Shown here: in pieces, positions 1 through 7,011 of the stretch
Numbering within the stretch: the first letter of the stretch is position 1
Layout of the letters: each line of letters opens with the position of its first letter
Assembly: GCA_035650355.1 (NCBI GenBank)
Contig: DASRHT010000057.1
Span: forward strand, 1 to 64,000
Reading direction: 5' to 3'
Source: DASRHT01 sp035650355
Lineage (GTDB): Bacteria > Chloroflexota > Ktedonobacteria > Ktedonobacterales > Ktedonobacteraceae
Length of the DNA stretch: 64,000 nucleotides
The notes under the pieces: model-generated
What the model was told of the DNA's origin: nothing
The model's input: the letters and a program-made list of their open reading frames with translations, nothing else
Databases searched by the model: none
Program-made: the position numbers and the translations under genes

Positions 1-104
1 ACCAGGATGCCAAAAAGGTATTGTGAGGTGCCATAAGAAATGATGGTCGTGATCCCCAGCACGACCATCAGCACCCAGCCATAGTAGAGTTTGTTGCTAC
101 TCAT
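1..104 (-). CDS. MFS transporter, N-terminal fragment cut by window edge
   Basis: Reading the minus strand from the ATG at 102-104 gives an open frame running off the window: MSSNKLYYGWVLMVVLGITT followed by IISYGTSQYLFGILV. A short charged start, the YYGW motif and a hydrophobic first helix with a glycine-rich middle are the usual beginning of major facilitator transporters of the monocarboxylate/oxalate-formate type. Only about 34 residues are visible, so substrate cannot be told. The Shine-Dalgarno signal is weak. Family assignment is by pattern only. Confidence 0.6.
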   Translation of the reverse strand, partial: MSSNKLYYGWVLMVVLGITTIISYGTSQYLFGIL

Positions 105-179
105 TTTGTCGCCATGCAAAACTATTTAAATCAAGTATAGGTAATTTCTTGAGTATTGTCGAGGGGGACAAAACCAGGC

Positions 180-346
180 CAGGGCTTCTCAAACGTTACC
201 TTTTCAGACAGAACAGCGCGCAAGCGAGCCGTTGGGGAGGGGAAGGTGCTGGCGATGGGCCACAGCCCATCGCCAGCACCTTCCCCTCCCAGTGAGCGCC
301 TGAGGCGCGAGCAGTCAGAGCGCGCAACAACTTTTGAGAGGCCCTG
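180..346. repeat. Palindromic MITE, type B (copy 1)
   Basis: This 167 bp element begins CAGGGCTTCTCAAACG and ends with the inverted CTTTTGAGAGGCCCTG. Its centre is a long hairpin: GGGAGGGGAAGGTGCTGGCG is mirrored across CCACAGCC. A second copy lies at 27419-27584 in opposite orientation, sharing the CAGGGCTTC ends, the AACGGCTCGC/GCGAGCCGTT block and the GCTCTGACTGCTCGCGCC block. No transposase gene is present, so it is non-autonomous. Flanks AACCAGGC and TACAAGGC may be a decayed target duplication. The rest of the gap 105-435 holds no gene I can support. Confidence 0.8.
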
Positions 347-435
347 TACAAGGCTTCTCTAGCGAATCTGATCCCAGAATTTCTTCTTCCCTTAGCGTTG
401 AATCAACAGTCATTTAGTTTATTAAGGAGAAAGAG

Positions 436-1251
436 ATGCAAATATTCGTGAAATGGGACAAAGACGACAAGACAAGAACGATTGAAGTTGATGCAACTGA
501 CACTATCGGGCAACTCAAAGAGAAGATCGCTGATAAGATCGAAGTAGAATATGGTTATCGTATTCCGACAAATAGCGATATGCGCCTTCGCTACAGTAGC
601 AAATTGTTGGAAGACGATGCAGCTACTATTGGGCAGATAGGGATTCAGAAGGAAACCACTCTCCAGCTCCATATCAATATGGGCAGTCCTTTTCCCGCCA
701 CGTACGATGCCGATGTCAAGCCGATTCTGACTAAGGATCTCCAAAGTCTGGGGGAGACGCAGGCTGCCCTGTTTGTTTTTATTGGCATTGGTAGTTATGA
801 CAATGGGCACGATGAAGGTATAGCCTCGATCAAGCGACAACAATGCCCAGATGATCTGCTATTAATGTGTAACAATCTAGGTTATAAATTGCGCGTGCTG
901 CTGATCGATAAAGCTTTTATTAAGTCCCCCTCTTCTGATCCTCCACAGATCTATAAGATTGATCCGAACTGGGAGCGGAAGGAGGATCAAGATGTAGAAG
1001 AGGGAAAAGTGAGGCGCTATTACTACAAAGAGCGTGGTTTCCAGCTTTGGACTTATGCAACGAACATCTTTAAATCTGAATATGATGGAAGGGCACTGAC
1101 TATTGCCGGAGTAGACCTCTCTAAGCTCACCCAGGAAATTGTTAAATATGGCGGCTGTATCGTTATCGGCAATTTCTTCATGAAGAGCGCGAAACCGCAT
1201 CTTGCTGAGGGAGATGACGCTGTACTCAAAAAACTTGGTTACAAAGAATAA
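436..1251 (+). CDS. Ubiquitin-like domain fused to an unknown alpha/beta domain (paralogue 1)
   Basis: The 271-residue protein starts MQIFVK, identical to eukaryotic ubiquitin. Residues 1-83 follow the ubiquitin beta-grasp throughout: DTIGQLKEKIADK corresponds to DTIENVKAKIQDK, LLED to QLED, and IGIQKETTLQLHI to YNIQKESTLHLVL. The position of the ubiquitin GlyGly is MetGly (82-83). Residues 95-271 form a domain I do not recognise, with hydrophobic strands (FVFIGIG, RVLLID, CIVIGNFF) and the motif YDNGHxxGxASIKRQQCPD at 121-139. AAGGAG lies 8 nt before the ATG. The gene below is a paralogue 57 bp downstream, probably one operon. By hand count 52 of 120 bases at 481-600 are G/C, against about 60% in neighbouring genes, which suggests foreign origin. 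No E1, E2 or JAB protease gene lies nearby. Confidence 0.85.
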   Translation: MQIFVKWDKDDKTRTIEVDATDTIGQLKEKIADKIEVEYGYRIPTNSDMRLRYSSKLLEDDAATIGQIGIQKETTLQLHINMGSPFPATYDADVKPILTKDLQSLGETQAALFVFIGIGSYDNGHDEGIASIKRQQCPDDLLLMCNNLGYKLRVLLIDKAFIKSPSSDPPQIYKIDPNWERKEDQDVEEGKVRRYYYKERGFQLWTYATNIFKSEYDGRALTIAGVDLSKLTQEIVKYGGCIVIGNFFMKSAKPHLAEGDDAVLKKLGYKE

Positions 1252-1308
1252 TGTATGGTGTATTAGAAAAGCCGAGCTTTCTTTATTGGATAAATAAAGG
1301 GGAGAGAG

Positions 1309-2109
1309 ATGCAAATTTTCATTAAAGTGGTCAAAGAAAAAGAGGCAGAGTCTAAAAAATACGAACTGAATATCCATCCAGGCGCAACTATTGCGCAGCT
1401 AAAGCAACAAATAGTCTCTGATTTAGATAATAGCATTTCAGTGGAGCAAATCAATCTCTTTGGTCGCTCTAACAAACCTCTGACAAAAGATGAGGCAACG
1501 CTGCAAGATTATAACGTCCAGGCGGGTGAAACGTTAGAGGCTCAAATCAGTGGAGGACCATCGTATAATCCACAGGTAGAGCCGGTATTAAAGCAGGATA
1601 TCCTTAACCTGGCGAAAGAGAAGGCTCCGCAACTGGTCTTTATCACGCTTGGCTGCTATGATAATGGTCATCCTGATGGCGTCGCCTCGATTAAGCGGCA
1701 GCAATGCCCTGACGCGCTTCTGCAGATGTGTACCCAAAAAGGATGGAAGTTACGCATCCTCTTGATCGACGATGGTTTTGTTGTTCCTTCAGCATCGCCC
1801 AAGGCCAAGCCTCAGATTTATGACGTTGATCAAGAGTGGCAACTGACGGAGGAAATGGGCAAAGGATTAGTAAGGCGCTATCAGCATAAAGGCGGCGATT
1901 TTCAGCTTTGTACCTACGCGACCAAAGTGCTTGATCTGGAATATGGCGGGGTAGCGAAGACGCTTGCAGGTTTGGATATGGAAGAGATTGCGCCCAAGAT
2001 TGTGCAAGGTGGTGGTTGTATCATTGTGGGCAACTTTTATTCAACTACTGCCAGGCCGCATCTTGTGGCCGGGGACAAAGTGGCCTTACAAAAACTGGAC
2101 TACCTTTAA
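1309..2109 (+). CDS. Ubiquitin-like domain fused to an unknown alpha/beta domain (paralogue 2)
   Basis: This 266-residue protein is a diverged copy of the upstream gene. The N-terminus MQIFIK, then ATIAQLKQQI, LFGRSNKPLTKDEATLQDYN and VQAGETLEAQI, matches the ubiquitin fold through residue 80, and it ends in SGGP, so a Gly-Gly pair (82-83) sits where ubiquitin has its C-terminal diglycine. Residues 95-266 repeat the unknown domain of paralogue 1: YDNGHPDGVASIKRQQCPD, KLRILLIDDGF, FQLCTYATKVLDLEY and GGCIIVGNFYSTTARPH are all conserved. Both copies keep this core while the ubiquitin parts differ more, so the C-terminal domain is under selection. GGGGAGAG precedes the ATG. A strong terminator follows. 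Function unknown. Confidence 0.85.
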   Translation: MQIFIKVVKEKEAESKKYELNIHPGATIAQLKQQIVSDLDNSISVEQINLFGRSNKPLTKDEATLQDYNVQAGETLEAQISGGPSYNPQVEPVLKQDILNLAKEKAPQLVFITLGCYDNGHPDGVASIKRQQCPDALLQMCTQKGWKLRILLIDDGFVVPSASPKAKPQIYDVDQEWQLTEEMGKGLVRRYQHKGGDFQLCTYATKVLDLEYGGVAKTLAGLDMEEIAPKIVQGGGCIIVGNFYSTTARPHLVAGDKVALQKLDYL

Positions 2110-2143
2110 CCTGTCATCACCATCAAATTTTCTTGTAGCCATA

Positions 2144-2186
2144 GATGGAGCTTTGCTGAGCATAGCAAAGCTCCATCGCACTCTTT
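2144..2186. terminator. Hairpin terminator after the ubiquitin-like pair
   Basis: A perfect 14 bp stem, GATGGAGCTTTGCT (2144-2157) against AGCAAAGCTCCATC (2164-2177), encloses a 6-nt loop and is followed by a pyrimidine-rich tail (CTCTTTCT). It lies between the convergent genes ending at 2109 and 2201 and could serve both. Confidence 0.75.
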
Positions 2187-2200
2187 CTAACTTTACAGGC

Positions 2201-3052
2201 TCAAGCTGTGGCGGGTACAGCCGCTACGGGGCGCACCAGCGAGCCCGTTGCTCCTTGCATCTTCAGAGGGAGGCAGATGAAGAGAAATTCGTATTGCTTC
2301 TGCCGCGCAAGCTCCTCTAAATAGAGGTTTTCCAGGATGTAGATGCCGTGGCGTACTAGCATAATGACATGGCCGGGCAGGCTCACGCCCAGATCGGGAT
2401 CGACCTGGCCGATGATATCCCACGCCATATTGTCGGCTCCAACCGCGCGAACCTGCTGGTTTGCCAGCCAGTGGGAGCCGCTGGCATCAACCCCCGTAGC
2501 TTTAAGATAGGCTTCCGGCTGCTGCCAGCGCGCTCCATTGCCAATGCGTACCAGCACAACATCGCCTGCCCGTATTGTCACTCCCTGGCTCCGCGCCGTC
2601 TCTTCGAGATCAGCGCGGGTGATAGGGCGCTCATCTGCGAGGCAGTCAACGCCGTAATGAGCGGCCACGTCGAGCAGAATGCCGCGCGTCAGCAAGGGCG
2701 GGATCGTCTCCGCGCCCAGTTCCGTAAAGCCGGTCGAGGTTTGCAGGTGGGGTGTGATTGCTCTTCCACCATAGAGGGAGAGGTTCTCCGCCTGGTGGCA
2801 GAGGGCATCGATATGCGTGCCTGAGTGCTCGGTGGCGAAAATAAAGCCGGAGGCGCCGGTGCGAGCTTCCCCTTGCTCCGGTTCGTGCCTTCGGTGCAGC
2901 TTATAGACAAATCCGGGCTCATGCACCGGCATCGTGGGAGCGCCGAAATAACGCGGCTGTTCAAGGTCGTAGATCCGTAACTGAGGAAGCAGGTCGAAAA
3001 GCTGTTCTTTTTCCACGGTAGCAATCCTTTCAATTAGTCCTTCAATCCCCAT
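2201..3052 (-). CDS. Cyclase-family metal hydrolase (kynurenine formamidase-like)
   Basis: The 283-residue protein carries HSGTHIDALCH, the HxGTHxDxxxH metal-binding signature of the cyclase family (arylformamidase, isatin hydrolase and related enzymes). It also has the usual opening DLEQPRYFGAPTMPVH, a GDVVLVRIG strand and a C-terminal PGHVIMLVRHGIYILENLYL. Such enzymes hydrolyse amide or lactam bonds using Mn or Zn; the substrate here is unknown. Its ATG lies inside the end of the kinase gene, a 19 bp overlap in another frame, with no good ribosome site of its own. Translation is therefore probably coupled to the kinase gene. Confidence 0.8.
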   Translation of the reverse strand: MGIEGLIERIATVEKEQLFDLLPQLRIYDLEQPRYFGAPTMPVHEPGFVYKLHRRHEPEQGEARTGASGFIFATEHSGTHIDALCHQAENLSLYGGRAITPHLQTSTGFTELGAETIPPLLTRGILLDVAAHYGVDCLADERPITRADLEETARSQGVTIRAGDVVLVRIGNGARWQQPEAYLKATGVDASGSHWLANQQVRAVGADNMAWDIIGQVDPDLGVSLPGHVIMLVRHGIYILENLYLEELARQKQYEFLFICLPLKMQGATGSLVRPVAAVPATA

Positions 3053-4839
3053 GATCGCGCGCGGCGGCGGGCTTTTTGCGCTTCTGCCAGATTGCCGAGG
3101 GCTTCGTGGACTTCGGCTTTGAGCGCCCAGGCGCGAGTATAGTTCTTGTCCATTTCGGTCGCCTCGTTCAGGGCTTCCAGCGCGGCGCGGTTATGTCCAA
3201 GATGAACCAGCGCCTCGGCCTTATTACACCAGGCAACGGCGCTGCGTGAATTGATCAGTAACGCCTGCGTATAGGCTTCGACAGCTCCCACGAAGTCGCG
3301 CAGAGAGGAGCGAGCATTGCCGAGTCCGTTCCATGCCTGGAAGCTGCGGGGATCGTAGATCAGGGCTTGTTCGTACGAATTGAGTGCCTCCTCCGGCATG
3401 TTCAGGTCCAGTTGTGCGTCAGCTTTCCCGTTCCAGGCGGCGACGTAATGCGGGTCGAGGCTGAGCGCACGCTCAAAATGCACCAGCGCCTGCTGGTAAC
3501 GCTGGAGGCGGTTCAGGACCAGCCCGGCGCTGACCCAGGCGATGGCGTTGGCTGGATCGATGCTGGTGGCGTACTGGAATGCTTCCAGGGCTCTACGGTA
3601 ATTTCCCTGGTTATAGAGCGCGGTCCCTTTACCATTCCAGGCGTAGAAGTTATCTGCGTCCAGGCGTAGGGCCTCTTCATATGCTTGCAGCGCCTGCGTA
3701 TATTGTTGCTGCTTCAAGAATTGATCTCCCTCGCGGCACTTCTCGTTGATGTTAGCTGTAACGGGGGCGGAGCGAGAAGGAGGCGTATGCTGATGATTGA
3801 CGCCGCTGCCGCTATTTTTTGCTGCGCCGCCCACGCTATTCTTGCCGGGTCGAGTGGAGATAACTGGAGGTGTGCCTTCTGTCGCTCTTCGGGGGGAGGT
3901 GGAGCGGGGTTCTGGCGTACTACCTGAATTATGCTGAAGCTGGGCCACGCGAATCTTCGCCGTTGGGCGAAAGGCGAAGTCGAAGGCGCGCATAAAGTCC
4001 AGCATATCTGTGAAGCGGTCTTCCGGTCGTGGCGCGAGCGCGCGCTGAAGCACAGGATCGAGCGCGGGGGGAAGCTCAAGGTTGAGCGAAGATACAGGCG
4101 GAATTGTTCCACCGAGTGGGTCGAGCGGATGATAGCCCGTGAGCATCTCGTAGAGCACGATGGCGCTGCCGTATTGATCGCTGCGCGGATCAACAATTCC
4201 GCTGGTCTGCTCGGGAGCCATATATCCCACGGTTCCACGCACCGTTACCGTCTTGCCCACGAGCGCCCCCGGCTCCAGTGAGCGCGCAATGCCGAAGTCG
4301 GTAATCACCAGGCGGTGGTCCTCCTGATGAATTAAAATATTTTCGGGCTTGATATCCCGGTGGATCACAGGGCGCGGACGCGTATGGGCATAGTGCAAGG
4401 CATGAACGAGCTGATGAAAGCTATGGATGGTCTCCTGCGTGAGCAGCGGACCATTCGCCTGAGCCAGCTTTGTACGCAAAGAGCCAGCCGTATAAAGCGG
4501 CATGACCAGAAAAACGCAGGGACCATCTTTACCATAATCGAGAATGGGCGCGATATTAGGATGATCCAGCGCGGCTGCTATACGCGCCTCGCGTAGAAAA
4601 TGTTCGCGTTCGCTTGTCGTAGTTTTACTAGGAAGTAGCACCTTGATCGCCACGCGGCGCGACAAGTTCTGATCTATTCCACGAAATACCGCCGCGTATC
4701 CACCTTTACTGATTAATGCTTCCACCACATAACGTCTCGCCAGCACAGTGTTCAGCAATGGCAGCGCACACGCTCGACAAAACAAATCGCTGTCCCGATT
4801 ATCATAGCCACAATCAATTTGATCGGCGCAGCGTCGCAT
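3034..4839 (-). CDS. Zinc-ribbon Ser/Thr protein kinase with C-terminal TPR repeats
   Basis: About 601 residues. A zinc ribbon comes first (Cys4, Cys10, Cys21, Cys24), then a full protein kinase: glycine loop SKGGYAAVF, VAIK lysine 66, helix-C glutamate 84, HRDIKPEN (160-167), DFG (181-183), APE (208-210). A Pro/Ser-rich linker leads to about six TPR units from residue 375 to the end. No membrane helix is present, so the protein is cytosolic. The ATG at 4837-4839 was preferred over an upstream GTG at 4863 because GGAGGAGG lies just before it and the ribbon begins at once, as in the paralogue at 5003-6691. It heads an overlapping pair with the cyclase gene. The TPR array probably recruits partners or substrates. 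Confidence 0.88.
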   Translation of the reverse strand: MRRCADQIDCGYDNRDSDLFCRACALPLLNTVLARRYVVEALISKGGYAAVFRGIDQNLSRRVAIKVLLPSKTTTSEREHFLREARIAAALDHPNIAPILDYGKDGPCVFLVMPLYTAGSLRTKLAQANGPLLTQETIHSFHQLVHALHYAHTRPRPVIHRDIKPENILIHQEDHRLVITDFGIARSLEPGALVGKTVTVRGTVGYMAPEQTSGIVDPRSDQYGSAIVLYEMLTGYHPLDPLGGTIPPVSSLNLELPPALDPVLQRALAPRPEDRFTDMLDFMRAFDFAFRPTAKIRVAQLQHNSGSTPEPRSTSPRRATEGTPPVISTRPGKNSVGGAAKNSGSGVNHQHTPPSRSAPVTANINEKCREGDQFLKQQQYTQALQAYEEALRLDADNFYAWNGKGTALYNQGNYRRALEAFQYATSIDPANAIAWVSAGLVLNRLQRYQQALVHFERALSLDPHYVAAWNGKADAQLDLNMPEEALNSYEQALIYDPRSFQAWNGLGNARSSLRDFVGAVEAYTQALLINSRSAVAWCNKAEALVHLGHNRAALEALNEATEMDKNYTRAWALKAEVHEALGNLAEAQKARRRARSWGLKD

Positions 4840-4947
4840 TCCTCCTCCGAGTCGTAGAGGCACCTCTCGCAGGTACCATGTTAGGGGTACCCTCTGGCAC
4901 CCGCCTGTTGTCCATAGCGATTAATCTCGGGTTATCCCTTTTCTTTC

Positions 4948-5036
4948 CATTTGACATTTGCATGTAATACGTATATGCTGTCTTATGGGAGGCGGAGGAA
5001 GCTTATGACTGCTCGATCCGCTTGAGGATACTGAAA
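4948..5036 (+). repeat. R element copy 1: promoter plus structured RNA
   Basis: In plus orientation, TTGACA (4951-4956), a 17-nt spacer and TATGCT (4974-4979) are followed by GGGAGGCGG and then TGCTCGATCCGCTTGAGGAT and ACTGAAA. The last part folds as ATCC-GCTTGA-GGAT. This is one of six copies in the window and the only one on the plus strand. Transcription would run into the 3' end of the TPR gene at 5003-6691 as antisense RNA. The last codons of that gene (ILKRIEQS) are the complement of the element. Confidence 0.7.
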
Positions 5037-6691
5037 TACTCCTGGCTCGATGCTGCCTCCTGTTTTCTGCCCAACTTTTCCAGCACAATTGCCTTGTTAT
5101 ACCACGCATCCGGCTCCTCTGGTGCAAATGAGGTTGCCTGATCGAATGCGGCCAGGGCTTCATCCAACCGTCCCAGCGCGAAGAGAGACAGTCCTTTGTT
5201 GTTCCAGGCCGCGATATAATGGGGGTCAAGGGCCAGCGCATGGTCGAATGCAATCAGGGCCTCCTCATGCCGTTTTAGTTCGTGCAGCAAGCTCCCTTTA
5301 TTATACCAGGCTGAGATCAGACCGCTATCATATTCAAGGGCTTGATTATATGATGCTAGAGCGTCTTCGTACATTCGTAACGCTGCCAGTACGTTGCCTC
5401 GATTATACCACGCACCTGCCAGAGATGAATCGAGCGTGAGCGCATGATCGTAATTCTGAAGGGCTTCGGGAAAGCGGCGTAAATCGCGCAGGTCGTTGGC
5501 TTTATCAAACCAGAACATGGCGTTTTGTGGTGCCAGTTTGATCGCCTGCTCATGCAGGTGCAGGGCCTCCTCCGGCTTTTTCAGGCGGCGCAGGATGTTG
5601 CCCTTCGTGTCCCATAATGAACCCTCGTGGTCGTCGATTTCGAAGGCGCGGTCGATGGCGATCAGCGCCTCGTCATAGCGATGCAGGCTGAACAGGGTGT
5701 CGCTCATAGCCTGCCAGATAGTGCTTTGCTGGGGATCAAGCATGAGCGCCTTATCGAAGGCGACCAGCGCCTCCTCCGGCTGGTCGCGCTCAGCCAGGGA
5801 CATGCCGCGTCCGCTCCAGGCGTAGACATAGTTGGGATCACAGGCTAGCGCCTGTTCGTAGCAGTACATCTCCTCATCGAATTGGCGCAGTTCGTGGAGC
5901 GCGCTGGCCCGCGAAGTCCATAGCTCTGGATCATCGGGACGCAGGGTGAGGGCCTGCTCGTAGGCGGTAAGCGCCTCCGCGGCTCGTCCCAGGTGTAGCA
6001 GCGCGATCCCTTTGCCGCTCCAGGCTTCAACTGAGCGCACATCTTGTTTGATGGCTTTTTCGTAAGCGGCCAATGCCTCTAAATAGTTGCCCTGTTCGTA
6101 AGCTATATTGCCTGCCGTGAGCCAGGAAACTGGCTGTGACGTGGTGCGAGGCTGGGATGGCAATTGTTTGAGGAGAGCTGGCAGGCCAATCTGCGTGGCG
6201 GCATCTTCGTCGATATCGTCGTCTATGCTGGCTGCCATATGAGCAAGTCCCGCGTGTTGATCCGCGGGACTTGCTTGCAGCGCGGATTTCACCAGGAAGG
6301 CAACCGGTCCATCCTGCCCAAAATCGGTGACGCGAATGCTGCCGGGATCGGTGACGCGGGCGGAGAGCGAGGCCGCCATCTCGGCGTCTTCCAAGAAGTC
6401 TGCCCGTTCCCCCTCGCTGATTACCTTAGGAATGATCGTGCGGGCGATGACCAGACGGCCCCCGTGCCGGTCGATTGCTCGCAGGGTAACGGTGGTGCGA
6501 TCCCTGGCGATAAGGTCCTGTATTTCGTAACGTCCCTGTAGAAATGTTCCGCGTAGAGGTATGCCACAATTGGCGCAAAAACGCGCTCTTTCACGATTAT
6601 CAAATCCGCAGCTCTCTAAATCTAAACACTTCCCCATAACCGTCCGTCCTTCCTCCCTGGCCTCCATATATTTTGTACGTTTTTCCATCAT
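5003..6691 (-). CDS. Zinc-ribbon TPR protein with a degenerate kinase N-lobe
   Basis: The 562-residue protein is a paralogue of the kinase next door. The zinc ribbon (Cys22, 28, 39, 42) is followed by a relic of the kinase N-lobe at 54-137: GRYEIQDLIARDRTT in place of the glycine loop, and RLVIARTIIP where the kinase has RRVAIKVLLP, so the ATP-anchoring lysine is lost. The C-lobe with HRD, DFG and APE is absent. From about residue 190 there are eleven or so TPR units with the W-G-xxL-Y-A-P pattern. It cannot be an active kinase; a scaffold role is inferred. Met19 (6637) is an alternative start with GGAAGGA before it. The final residues fall inside R element copy 1. Confidence 0.82.
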   Translation of the reverse strand: MMEKRTKYMEAREEGRTVMGKCLDLESCGFDNRERARFCANCGIPLRGTFLQGRYEIQDLIARDRTTVTLRAIDRHGGRLVIARTIIPKVISEGERADFLEDAEMAASLSARVTDPGSIRVTDFGQDGPVAFLVKSALQASPADQHAGLAHMAASIDDDIDEDAATQIGLPALLKQLPSQPRTTSQPVSWLTAGNIAYEQGNYLEALAAYEKAIKQDVRSVEAWSGKGIALLHLGRAAEALTAYEQALTLRPDDPELWTSRASALHELRQFDEEMYCYEQALACDPNYVYAWSGRGMSLAERDQPEEALVAFDKALMLDPQQSTIWQAMSDTLFSLHRYDEALIAIDRAFEIDDHEGSLWDTKGNILRRLKKPEEALHLHEQAIKLAPQNAMFWFDKANDLRDLRRFPEALQNYDHALTLDSSLAGAWYNRGNVLAALRMYEDALASYNQALEYDSGLISAWYNKGSLLHELKRHEEALIAFDHALALDPHYIAAWNNKGLSLFALGRLDEALAAFDQATSFAPEEPDAWYNKAIVLEKLGRKQEAASSQEYFSILKRIEQS

Positions 6692-7011
6692 TGTTTCCTC
6701 TACTGTAGCGAAAGTGCTGCTACTTTGTCAATATCGCGTGTGTATGGGAATTGTTCTTGAAAGATTGCTCTTTAGATAACAACGTTGCAACGATGCAAAA
6801 TCTTCTGTCTAGCAATTCCTTGCAGACGACCTGAGCGCTCCCACGATGAATCGGGGAGCTACAAGGTGAGCGTTGGTCGTCTGGATAACAAGCCCTGCAA
6901 AATATGCTATACTGAACCTGCTTCGATCTACGCTCCTGAATCTCTGTCCTGTTGGAGCGATGTACCTTCTGAGCGGTTATGTTTATATTATTCAGCCCAA
7001 AGGGAGGAATT
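6692..7011. other. Intergenic gap with imperfect inverted repeat
   Basis: No gene is supported here. GACGACC (6825-6831) pairs with GGTCGTC (6875-6881), and inside lies CGATGAATCGGGGAGCTAC, which resembles CGATGAAGCGGGGAGCTAC in the repeat block near 34620. It is probably a remnant of the CGTAGGGAC repeat family. TATACT at 6908-6913 could be a -10 box for the oxidoreductase, but I see no matching -35. Confidence 0.4.

Noticed and set aside
436..2109. Eukaryotic contamination as the source of the ubiquitin-like genes
   Set aside because: They have bacterial ribosome sites, short spacing, no introns, a bacterial terminator, and are flanked on both sides by bacterial genes.
4948..5036. R elements as rho-independent terminators
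   Set aside because: There is no U-tract after the hairpin, and each copy carries a good promoter reading into the hairpin.
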